64,000 nucleotides of DNA, taken from assembly GCA_029834535.1 (NCBI GenBank), contig JAQMWT010000574.1, positions 90,134 to 154,133 on the forward strand. The letters are read 5' to 3'. The position numbers and the translations under genes are program-made. Under the pieces are notes generated by a model. It did not search any database, was not told the origin of the DNA, and worked only from the letters and a program-made list of their open reading frames with translations. Of the stretch, positions 20,201 to 28,722 are shown piece after piece; within the stretch, counting starts at the first letter, position 1, and each line of letters starts with the position of its first letter. This stretch comes from Chrysophaeum taylorii (taxonomy: Eukaryota; Sar; Pelagophyceae; Pelagomonadales; Pelagomonadaceae).

Positions 20201-21698
20201 GAAGTTTGCCGCCGAGCCGAGCGTCACCGACATCGACAACCAGCGCAGTTACCAAGGTCTCTTTCACGACGATCGGTCGGGCCTCCAGCCTTTTATCGGT
20301 CTGATCGTCGGCACCTACGACAGCGCCAGTCCGAGCCCGAGCTCGATATTTCGCTACTTTCACGTCGCGCCGCCACCCGACGCGTACGCGAAAGAGGGTG
20401 CTGCTGCTTCCCAATGGACGACCGCCGAGAGCGACGACAATCACGAGGGTCTTCGCGACACAGGAGGAGGAGAGCTGCCGGGATTCGACTCTCAGGCGGG
20501 ACGACCGAGGACGGACTCGGTGGCCACCGACGAGTATCCCGAGGAGAACGACGAAGACCGACGACAACAACGCTCCTCGCGGAGCGGTCGCCGGCATAGC
20601 CGCCGCGAGGAAGGCGGTGGGGGTTCTACTTCTTCTTCGAACCGACGGCAAGGACCGCCGCCGCCGATGATTCCCATGTCGCTTCGCGCCAAGGTCCGCT
20701 CGTATCGGCGGCATCTCGACGCCGCCGAGCGCCAGGAGCGGCGACTTAACGGTCCGCCGGAGCCTCCGGTCCCGAGACAGTCGGAGGCACCGTTCAATTT
20801 CGCAAAGCTCTGCGGCTTTGGATGCCTGTGTTGCCCGCCGAACAAAGGTCGCCGGGCCGATCTCGGAGGAGACCGGGCGGCGGCGGCGGCGGCGAAGCAA
20901 CCCGTGACCGCGGCGCAAGTGATCTCCGCGGCGAATCTAGCCGCCGCGACGCAGGTTGCGCCGCCCTGGCAATTGCCCGCGATTATTCCCGACGGAGCGC
21001 AACCGGGTGGATACTACGGACCGGGCGGCGGCGGCCTCGCGGCAGAAGCCCTCCCGCCGGTCTTTGTTGGAGGTGATCCCCGAGTGGTCGCGGCTGCGTT
21101 CGCGCATCAAGGAGCCGGCGATTTTCCCCTCAACCCGCAGGGCGGCGATCGTATTTTTTCGGAGCATTCCGAGCAATCCGAGCAATCGGGGGGGAAGAGC
21201 GACGAGGAGCGACGACGGCGTCAGAGACCGGGCCGGGGCGAAGCCGTGGTGGATTCGAATTCGAATTCGAATTCGAATTCGAACGACGCGGCGAAGAAAA
21301 CGCGCGAAGAGGTCATCGATGCCATCTGCGGCGCCGTCAAGGAACGCGTCGACAGAGCCAGGCGACAGGCGGCCCCGGACGACGCGGGCGCCGCGTGGGC
21401 TCGCCTCGAAGAACGCTACGGCCGGTCGAAGCTGAGCTGCGTCGCGCATACCGTGCGTCAACTCGGCAGGTACTACGGCCGCCACGAACGGCGCGTCGAC
21501 CTCGCGACCCAATGGCGCAAGGACCTCGCGAAATGGGAAAAACTCCTGCACTCGCTAGCCCCCTGGACGCTCAAGATGGCCGTCGAGCCCGACGACAGAA
21601 TCGATTTCCTTTCCGACGTCTTTGTGTACATGCACGCCTGCTGGCGGACCAAACCAAAACGCAAAAGACCGCCGCAGCCGTCTCGTCGTCGCTCCTAG
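17280..21698 (+). CDS. PWWP-RAMA-MPN+ chromatin deubiquitinase-like protein (MPND/MYSM1-related)
   Basis: Start is the ATG at 17280. An in-frame 111-nt intron (17547-17657) is likely: removing it joins EFKEAINC to AIRDAMELVML. About 1435 residues. In order: PWWP domain (GDVAWAKLQGLPWWPCVVF, residues about 11-80); a helical region (residues about 145-235); long Pro/Glu/Gln-rich linkers; a RAMA domain (residues about 496-575, LAWLVADGVVTPGELLLEQP); a Lys/Arg-rich nuclear-type stretch; an MPN domain with EIIGLLGG and the full JAMM metal motif HSHPKFAAEPSVTD near residue 934; and a C-terminal helical region. In human MPND a RAMA domain also precedes MPN. Family proteins cleave ubiquitin, often from histone H2A. 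An intron in the linker after MPN cannot be excluded. Confidence 0.8.
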   Translation: MVERGRGYVSGDVAWAKLQGLPWWPCVVFETWDELIKWDLPHKVEDKPLVEAHQVVCCFLHTYNLQVFEKGTAAIRGWEDSEFKEAINCVRRASPGCRTSDHDSRAPASRFASRRLDGRRRKRRRQAIRDAMELVMLARGEIDDVHQDEEAKKRQMPSESSQEPPAKRARTRSSTAAAAVEDALAAAPKDWLEALRLLRGMTAANGREIKHVVDTAARLAREAGASARVLGRLSQCVSDPLFRTEDAGLCRIMGLRILEDYTSASSAEDAAEASHVSVDETAPAPAPTPARDEEQPRYPQRDAPEPQLLREDPPQQQQQEEEEAEDPASEAPAASIVLHEEEPAQLPSSQPPRVISTPDAPVERPTPLALVEPPRPPQPTQMIVTRDAVVQPLPVDRQTPAARVQVPSPPRPTRVIVALEVPIEQPSHDVGVVLPRHDVLLAPQPAPAIVGEDAAPPPPSREKGLVAATSEYDDERTTEKLLSLEPSRRDGDDAPVVAAPPSHEDVAEAPSRPQSPVAFAGRRHPDGRRLASGSDGAPTTLAWLVADGVVTPGELLLEQPDGTIIRAEVLGDGKLMWREMEFADVEQFVAAAREANGLRAPRATQARRVWERIKHVPSGRPLSSFLPKPAEESPTQQQQQHSSPGAQSSSATHSRDAHHRKQDATTTTTTTTKRERERSSRKRSRSNRKDEDSRKRKEEHARPHVKATISVSRLAFSDPPAFLATHPQATDAASAADATRKETPLSEYWTSKVSSTESAASVWDDGYFTDDSGDEEVKTSNNETTTQDDEDVVRALAEDLGQQHQQQQQRASRRPKRGRRDALLRMRGIVDGLAQNRLDPHALVSCEPYDDATRYSPANNGGETTTTTTTTRAGSSSSSSSSQQPFSLVVHPDAAFLCDLHAHLAEAEIIGLLGGRWDAARRAMHVQAPFPCRATPRDDDGATDVEMDPTSELQVREIIRSHGMEVVGWYHSHPKFAAEPSVTDIDNQRSYQGLFHDDRSGLQPFIGLIVGTYDSASPSPSSIFRYFHVAPPPDAYAKEGAAASQWTTAESDDNHEGLRDTGGGELPGFDSQAGRPRTDSVATDEYPEENDEDRRQQRSSRSGRRHSRREEGGGGSTSSSNRRQGPPPPMIPMSLRAKVRSYRRHLDAAERQERRLNGPPEPPVPRQSEAPFNFAKLCGFGCLCCPPNKGRRADLGGDRAAAAAAKQPVTAAQVISAANLAAATQVAPPWQLPAIIPDGAQPGGYYGPGGGGLAAEALPPVFVGGDPRVVAAAFAHQGAGDFPLNPQGGDRIFSEHSEQSEQSGGKSDEERRRRQRPGRGEAVVDSNSNSNSNSNDAAKKTREEVIDAICGAVKERVDRARRQAAPDDAGAAWARLEERYGRSKLSCVAHTVRQLGRYYGRHERRVDLATQWRKDLAKWEKLLHSLAPWTLKMAVEPDDRIDFLSDVFVYMHACWRTKPKRKRPPQPSRRRS
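21252..21283. repeat. GAATTC hexamer microsatellite inside coding sequence
   Basis: About five tandem copies of GAATTC within the PWWP-RAMA-MPN gene, encoding an Asn-Ser repeat. Confidence 0.8.
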
Positions 21699-22227
21699 CG
21701 ACGACGCTGCTGCTTCTTCTCTCGCGTTTTCTTTTCGCTGCGCGACCTCGGCGCGCGATCACTACCGCGCTGTTTATCCTGGTGGTGGGATCCTCCTCCG
21801 CGATGCGCCGAGTCTCTTGCCGCGCCGTGCTCGACAGATAAAGAAAAACCCTTATCCTCGCCGCATTTGATGTTTTACGGAGCTCGCTTTTGTTCTTCTT
21901 CCTTCCTTCCTTCCTTCCTTCCTTCCTTCCTTTGGTGCTTTTCCTCCGCCGCCGCCGCCGCCGCCCGGGGCACCTTTCGTCGTCGAGGGCTGGTCAAACA
22001 AACTCGAGACCTGGCTAATCTAGTATTCTATATCATACCACGCGAGATGGGGACATTCTTGTTGTGCACCGGCCACCACCACCACCACCAAATCAAATCA
22101 AATCAAATCACCACCACCAATGGACTTCGGCGACGCGTTCGCGACGGCTTCGGATAATAATATCAAGGAAAACATATTATTACGACGGTGCGACAGCTCC
22201 TGTTGAGCGTGGTAGCCGGTCGTGGTT
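21699..22227. other. Spacer with CCTT and CCG simple repeats
   Basis: Convergent 3' ends meet here. (CTTC)n spans about 21896-21932, (GCC)n about 21948-21963, and CACCAC/AAATC repeats about 22074-22120. No gene seen. Confidence 0.5.
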
Positions 22228-23678
22228 TTAGACGACGAAATCGAGGATCCTCCTGGAAACGAGGCCTGGTTCGACGAGATCCGAGTCGGGCGGCGCGAGT
22301 CTCGCCGACGACGTTGGTGGCGCGCTTCGAGGTCTCGACGCCGAGGGCAGGCGTTTTGCACGGGGGGATTTTCGAGATGGTCGATATTCTGGGGGTTCCA
22401 CCGGGTCGCCGCAGGCGCTCTGTGCACCACTCCGTGCCGTGTCGTCGTCGTCGGCGCGACAAGAGGCAACGACGGTGCGAGCTCGGACAATGAGTCCGTC
22501 GCACGCGGCGAACCCCGCAGCCTCCCATGCGCCGACGAGAGCCCGGAGGCGGTTGACGTCAGAAGCCCGCGCGCCGAGCGCCGTTCGTAGCTTTGCGCGC
22601 AGCGCGGCAAAGGCGACGACGAGGGACTTGGTGGACGGGGAAGCAACAGAGTGGTCGGTCGGGCATTTATGCGGAGGCGGCGGTGGCGCCTCGGGGACGC
22701 AGTCATCATCATCATCAAAGGCGGCATATGCGGGCATCGGGGCTTCGACATCAGTCGATGCTCTAGCCGACGTTGGCGCGCACGCGGGGGCGGACGTCTG
22801 GTTGTTTTTTGACGGCCGATAGCAGCAGCACTGGCCGCGACGGTGCGTGGCCTTGAAGACGTCGGCAAGCTCACGCGCGAGCTCGGGAGCGATAGGCTCT
22901 TGGTCATCAAGGATCTGGTCGGCGTACTTCTCGAGGTCCCCGTCGTTTCCGTCCGCTTCGTCGGCGCGCTCGGCACGGGCGACCCGGCGTAGGCGCCTGC
23001 GGACGACCAAGGGCGTCGGGAGCTTCCCCGCCTCAGCGAATCGCGAGCAGAGCCTGTAGACCACAACGGGCCGCGAGTATCCGCCGACGAAGGTCTCGAC
23101 GCTATACGCGTGGCCGTCGGGCTGCCCGCACGCGAGGCACGGGGGCCAGCAACGCGGACCCGGCCACCGCATCGCGTAGACGTCGAACGCGCCGCGCGGA
23201 GGGCGGTGGGGTCGGGGCCCGGCGTGCTTGCGGCATCGCCGCGCCCTTCCGGCGTGCACCGCGACGCAGGTCGCGCACGGCTCGGGCGGCTCGACGTCGA
23301 CGCGCACCGCGCACCCGGTTCGGGCGAGGACGTCGACGACGCGTTCGCACAGCTCGTCGAGTGCTGCGATACGGCGGTCGGTCGAGACGAAGACGACCCA
23401 GTTTTGCATGCTGCTCGACGAAGAAGAAGAAGAAGAAGAGCATTCGTCGTCCTTGAAGGGCTTGCTGCGCTTGGCGTCGAGCACGAAGCAGCCGATCCTC
23501 GGGTCCCAGACCTCGCCGCCGGCGGGAGGGGCGTCGTCGCTCTTCCGCTGCGCGAGCCGCGCGATCGAGAGACGCCTGTGCTATGGGGTCGCACGCGACG
23601 ACAAAGAAGACGCACTGGGCCCGCCGAGCAGCCTTGCGCTTGGCACGCAACGTTCGCTTCGCTTCGCGCGACCGCGGC

Positions 23679-23712
<34 letters not shown>

Positions 23713-23836
23713 GCTCCTTCGTCGGTGGACTCCTCCTCCTGCTCCGAGAGGGCGACTGCCGCTTGAAGGACGGGTTGACGCGACTCTCGCGCCGCACGAG
23801 AACTGGGCCGCAGCTCGTCCACAACAACGTCGGCAT
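22228..23836 (-). CDS. Uncharacterised Cys-containing basic protein, two exons
   Basis: Exons 23616-23836 and 22228-23575 with a 40-nt phase-2 intron, about 522 residues. The splice restores RAQRLSIARLAQRKSDDAPP leading into GGEVWDPRIGCFVLDAKR. An ATG at 23860 is also in frame. The N-terminus is basic with an Asp run; next come a Ser run from a TCT/TCG repeat, VVFVSTDRRIAALDELCERV, and paired Cys clusters (CATCVAVH...RRC, CLACGQPDGH) that could bind zinc. The C-terminal third is disordered with acidic, Pro and basic patches. I do not recognise the family. It is head to head with the kinase (68 bp between starts). Confidence 0.5.
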
Positions 23837-23904
23837 GACCGCGAAACAAATCTTCTTCAACGGACCGTGACCGTTTGGTTTTGCTGCGCGATGCGCGCTT
23901 GAAG

Positions 23905-25256
23905 ATGCGAACCGCGCTGCGCGCGATCGAAAACGCGGCGACTCCGACGGGTAGCGAACGGCCGAAACGCCGGAGCTTGGGCGAGGGGCGACCGAGTCAC
24001 AAGAAACTCAAGCTCAACAGCGGCGGGAATAATAATAATAAGAAGAAGAAGCGCGTTGAAATCGACTACGCGACCTTCATCGAACAGTTGGACGCCGCGA
24101 CGACGCTGGCGAGCGCTGGAGGATCGTCGTCGTCGGAGGAGGATTCGTACGAGAGGGGCGGGTACCATCGCGTCGCCGTGGGCGACGTGTTTAAACGGCG
24201 ATACCGCGTCGTCTCCAAGCTCGGATGGGGGACGTACTCGACCGTGTGGCGGTGTTGGGACCAAGTCGCGGACGCCCCCGTGGCGCTCAAAATTCAGCGA
24301 GCCGAGTCGAGCTTTGCGGCCGCGGCGATTAACGAAGTGGTCATGCTCGAACGCGTCGCCGAGGCCGCGCCAAACGCGCCCGTCGTAAAGCTCCTAGATC
24401 ACTTTTTTTTCGCGGGACCCAACGGCAACCACGTGTGCCTCGTCCTCGAGTGCCTCGACGAGACGCTTCTCGTTGCCTGCAAGAGACGCAACGGCCTCCC
24501 GATTCATCAAGTCAAGGCCATCACGCGCGCCCTCCTCGACGCTCTTCGAATCCTCCACGACGACCTCGGCGTCGTCCACGGTGATCTCAAACCCGAGAAC
24601 CTCATGCTCCGCGCCGGTTCTGGACCCGTCGGCGACCGTCTCCGCCTCGTCGACTTTGGACTCGCATTCTTCGCCGACAGACAGCGCGGCGTCGATATCC
24701 AGACGCGGGAGTATCGATGTCCCGAGGGTCTCCTCGGCATCCACGACTACTCGCCCGCCGCCGACATCTGGTCGGTCGGCTGCCTCGTCTTCGAGCTCGT
24801 CACGGGCGTCTTCCTATTCTCGGTCCCCTCCCCGTGCGGCCCTGCGCCAGACTGCTGCCTGAGTGACTCATACCTACCCCGCAGGAAGAAGTACGACGGC
24901 TACGCTAAAGACGAGGCCCACCTCGCTCAAGCCGTGAGAATCGAACATCATGTGGATTGGATTGATTCATCATGCAGGTCGAACTCCTGGGGCCAATCCC
25001 CTTCTCGCTGGCGTCCCGCCGCGGGGCCAAGGCCGCGCGCTGGTTTTCCGCCGGGACCGCGACGCTCAATAACGTCGCGCCTCGGATCCCTACTCCCGGC
25101 GTCGACGCCATGGCCCACGTCCTCGAGGACGAACTTGGCTTCCCCAAGACCGAGGCCCAGGGCATATCCACCTTCCTGCGCCCGTTCCTCCAGTTCGAAC
25201 CAAGCCGCCGCATTACCGCGAGAGACGCGCTCAAATCGGACTGGCTCAAATTATAA
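23905..25256 (+). CDS. SRPK-type serine/threonine protein kinase, three exons
   Basis: Exons 23905-24833, 24885-24933 and 24978-25256 (introns 51 and 44 nt), 418 residues. It has the family's lead-in YERGGYHRVAVGDVFKRRY, then the Gly loop KLGWGTYSTVW, the Lys in VALKIQ, catalytic loop VVHGDLKPENL, DFG in LVDFGLAFF, and the APE-like region TREYRCPEGL with DIWSVGCLVFEL. The last splice rejoins HLAQ to AVELLGPIPFSLASRRG, typical of SR-protein kinases. The insert that normally splits the SRPK kinase core is reduced. HRD is HGD (animal SRPKs have HTD). Likely role: phosphorylation of Ser/Arg splicing factors, in nucleus or cytosol. Confidence 0.85.
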
Positions 25257-25620
25257 CCAACCACCCTACCGGCTCTTTCGTCCCCCGTAAGAGCGGCGGC
25301 GGCGGCGGCGGCGGAATGAACCTTTTTTTCTTTGGAGGGAGGACCCGCAACTAATGCTCATCACCTCATCACGCCCCGCCAGGATACCTCAAGCCCAAGA
25401 CCACGCGCCCCCTTTTCCCATTCTCGCCTTGCAATCACCCGTGCGATGCTCTCGCTCTCAAGGCGGTCGCTCGATTGATTTTTCACGCACCATCCGATGA
25501 ATTGACTTGACTTGACTTGACTTGACTTGAATTACCCCGCGTGTTCTCTTCGTCGCCGCGTGTTAGCCGACAAAGTAGTACGCAACTTCACGGGGTAACA
25601 AAATGAAGAGGAGGAGGGGA
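25257..25620. other. Convergent 3' spacer with TTGAC microsatellite
   Basis: (GGC)n at about 25293-25314 and (TTGAC)n at about 25502-25530. No gene. Confidence 0.5.
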
Positions 25621-26926
25621 TTAGGCGCGGCCGGAGGCTTTCTTTTTGTGTGCCTTACTTTGAACGTGGTTCTCCATTTGCTTCGCCGACTTGAAGGTCT
25701 TTTTGCACAATTCGCACGAAAACACGTTGACAATATCGTCGTCGTCGTCGGCATCGTCGCCGAGATCGTGGCCATTTGAAACAATCGGCGGCTGTTCGCC
25801 GCCATTCTTCGGAGAAGGCAGCGCCCCTTCGGCGTCGCCGTTCCGTGAGGTGGTGGTGGGTTCGCCGACGTCGGAATGAGGACCACCTTGGTCGCCCGCG
25901 TCGTCGGGACCATTGCTCTTTTTCTGGGATTGCCTTCGTCGGCCCTTCTTGCCGCGCTTCGATCCGGATCCAAGAACATCGTCGTCGTCGAGGTCGGCGA
26001 GAAGGGCCCCTGTGCGGACCTCGTATGCGTCGAAGGCTGAGTCGTCGGCCCGCTCGTTTCTCCATCGCTGACGCGCCAAAAGGTTCTCCTGTCGCTTGGC
26101 GTTCTTGTCGGCGACAGCCTTGGCGGCCTTGTCGGCCTTCTCCTTCTTAACTTGCGCGGCACGTCGCGCGACGCGGGGATCGCGCTTGCGGCACCACAGC
26201 GCGAGCTGCCGTACCATGTCCTGATATTCCTGCTTGGCCAACTTGCGCTCCCGCTTATTGTCCGCGTCGGCAGCCCTGCGGACTTGCCTCGGCAAGTCGC
26301 TCGCGACCTTCCATTTGTCGTAGGCCGCGAAGGTACGCTGCGAGGTGAAATCGACGAACACGTCGTAAAACTCCTTGACATCGTCCCAGGGTGACTTGGC
26401 GTCGCCAAACGGCGTCCGCTCCAAGCTCGGCCCAATCTCGGCCACCTCGGCATCCTCGACCATCGTGAACGCCTTCGAGTACACCGCCCAGAACGACCGA
26501 TCCGATGTCCCGAACCCGTCGAAGGCGCTCGCGCTGAAATAAGGCCACAAATTCACCTCGTGCTTCTTGAGCCTGGGCCCGCGCCGCTCGTCTTCGCTGT
26601 CGTCCGTCGAATGCAAGTCGTCCATGCTTTCGCCGCCCCGCAAGATCTCGTCGCGATGCGCGTCATACCACGCCTTCTCCCGCGCGTCCGACAAGCACTC
26701 GTACGCCCCCTGCAACTCTTTGAATCTTTCGTTCGCCGTCGCCACGTCATCCCCACGTTGCTGTGCCTTGTCCTGTCCACCGCCTCACGAGACACACATC
26801 CACGCCACGCACCGGATGGAGCTGAACCGCGAGCTTCTTATACGCTTTTCGCACATCCTCTTCGCTCGCGTCTCGACCAAGCCCGAGGACCTCGTAGTAA
26901 CATTTCTTGGGCGTCGTGCCCACCAT
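25621..26926 (-). CDS. DNAJC21: DNAJC21/JJJ1-type J-domain zinc-finger co-chaperone, two exons
   Basis: Exons 26813-26926 and 25621-26772, 421 residues. The 40-nt intron falls inside the HPD motif: exon 1 ends QLHP and exon 2 begins DKAQQRG. The J domain starts [20 protein letters not shown]. Next comes the family's region with [25 protein letters not shown] and [11 protein letters not shown], then a charged coiled segment ([19 protein letters not shown]), an Asp/Lys-rich linker, and one C2H2 finger [20 protein letters not shown] followed by KAHKKK. Yeast Jjj1 and human DNAJC21 stimulate Hsp70 to recycle factors from the cytoplasmic 60S ribosomal subunit. Higher eukaryote members often have two fingers; one is visible here. 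Confidence 0.9.
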
Positions 26927-26973
26927 GCGAACGCGACAAATTCGAGGGTTTTAATGGTAGACTGACTACTACG

Positions 26974-27498
26974 ATGGGGGGGGTGCTTGAGGGTTTTTAA
27001 TGGTCGACTGCTAAGAATCTTACACCGTGCGTTCTTTACGTCGGCTCCGACGTCGTCGTTTACGACGCGTGCGACTCGGTTGCCGCCGAAGTCATCAACG
27101 TCGTGTTGCTCGTGACAATTGCCGACCGCGGGGCGGCCTCCTTGAGCTTCCTCGCTGCAAATGCGCTCTTTAACGTCTGCGGCTCCTTGACCGCAATCAT
27201 CGACGTTGCGCTCGAGACGATCTGGCCGGTCGGCCGTCACCGCCTCGAGGACCGCCGCTATGACGCGTACGTCAAATTGCAACTCCTCACGGCTACCACC
27301 CCCCTCGCATCCTGTGCCTTGGTGAACCTCATCCCCAGCTTCAGAGAAGATGCAACAGAAGGAGAAGAAGAACGACCCCCGGGGAAAACGGAAGAACGGC
27401 GAAAAAACGTCAGCGCGCTTATTTTCCTCTCGGGTTTTGCTACCCTCTGGTTCGGCGGCATCGCCGTTGTGTTGTGGTATTCCGTCGCATCTGCATAG
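26974..27498 (+). CDS. Small membrane protein with doubtful start, or 5'-truncated relic
   Basis: Bases 27016-27498 encode about 160 residues of convincing protein: VVVYDACDSVAAEVINVVLL, then hydrophobic segments and a final helix ALIFLSGFATLWFGG. No in-frame ATG exists in that exon. A possible solution is a mini-exon at 26974-26982 (Met-Gly-Gly) and a 33-nt intron at 26983-27015, in phase. That intron is made largely of a variant of the dispersed GTCGACTGCTAAG element. The other reading is a gene cut at its 5' end at that element. Family not recognised; two or three membrane helices are likely. Confidence 0.35.
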
Positions 27499-28722
27499 TA
27501 CTACGTTGATATGTGCATATATATAGTACACATAAGGTGACGGGAGCACACTGCGTGCCGACACCGCGCGGCTGCGTCCATAGACTTCTTCGTTCACGCC
27601 GTCCTTTCTGGTCCTTTCTTTTTTGGGTAAATGTGATATTCTTCTCTCTCACTTCGCTCAACTTAAGAACTTGAATTCTCCGCCTTCAAGTTCTGACGCA
27701 AAAGGCGGCGTTCAAGTTGTGACACAAAATTTTGGGCACTCACTTCCGGTTTCTGACTGATTTTTGACACACTTCTTAAAACACATCGTGCGAACCGGCG
27801 ACCAGGGAATCGTTTGGGCAGATCGGCGGCGTAGGGCGAGGATGGCCTTGGTAGCTGCTCCGTGGGTGCGGGTGGTGCCGCAGCCCATCGCGCTGGCGCC
27901 ATGAGGCAGAGTGGCCGAGGCCGTGGGGCAGCGTGAGAAGAGAAGCAGAAGTTTCTGGATAAAGTGGACAAGATGCTCCGCAAGCGCAAGGCAGATGACG
28001 AGACGGGCGACTCGAAGCACATTCGCCTCTTCAAAAGGCGAATTTGGCAGTGGCGCAGCAGGCTGCGGAGACTCAGCCAAATTGTTGGAGGCTACCTAGC
28101 GGACCGAGAGCAAGCAGAAACGCGCAGACGCCTGCTGCGACGCAGACATCTGCTGAGATGAGAGCGACTCCTTCTCGAAGAAGCCCGCATCATCACTCTC
28201 CGGAACATCACCTACTTGCGGTGCCCGCCGATGCCTGTGCCCCAACCGCCGAGCACCACCGATCGCTCCTATAAACAAGACGAAGATACCAAGTGCGTCG
28301 ACTGGGACGTCGAAATCCCCTATTCCACCCGCGATGGCGCTGGTTTTGTCATCTGCTCCAAAGGCGGAGCAGCCCGAATAGGGCCCCGCCAGTTTCGGGC
28401 ACCCGGGTGCGAAGGGACTGCGTTCGGACGACCACTCCCCGCTTCACTCATTCGCCCAGTCGTCGTCCCGTTACGACGGCCTAAACGAGGAACGCCCCAG
28501 GACGTCGCTCTCCGCAGCCGGGACAGAATCCCGCGGGTCGCGGAGCGCCGTTCCAATCGGGGGTTCATTTGGTCCCACACCAGCCCAAATTCAACAAAAG
28601 CAGCCCGCGTTCAACAACGCCGGCAAAACTAAAACGAAGTTCTTTCTGTGGCTTGAAGTTCGAGCTCATCATCCCGAAGAAGCCCGTGAAGTAGTCTAGA
28701 GGCGAAGTAACCCGAGGTGGGT
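27499..28722. other. Long spacer without recognisable gene
   Basis: Reading frames here look non-coding. A short direct repeat around TTCAAGTTcTGACgCA lies at about 27688 and 27712. The final 150 bases before the beta-helix gene are its likely promoter. Confidence 0.4.

Noticed and set aside
18579-20918. Long minus-strand open frame (779 codons) opposite the PWWP-RAMA-MPN gene
   Set aside because: It is Arg/Ala/Gly-rich with no domain, a mirror of biased GC-rich codons on the plus strand, where clear domains lie.
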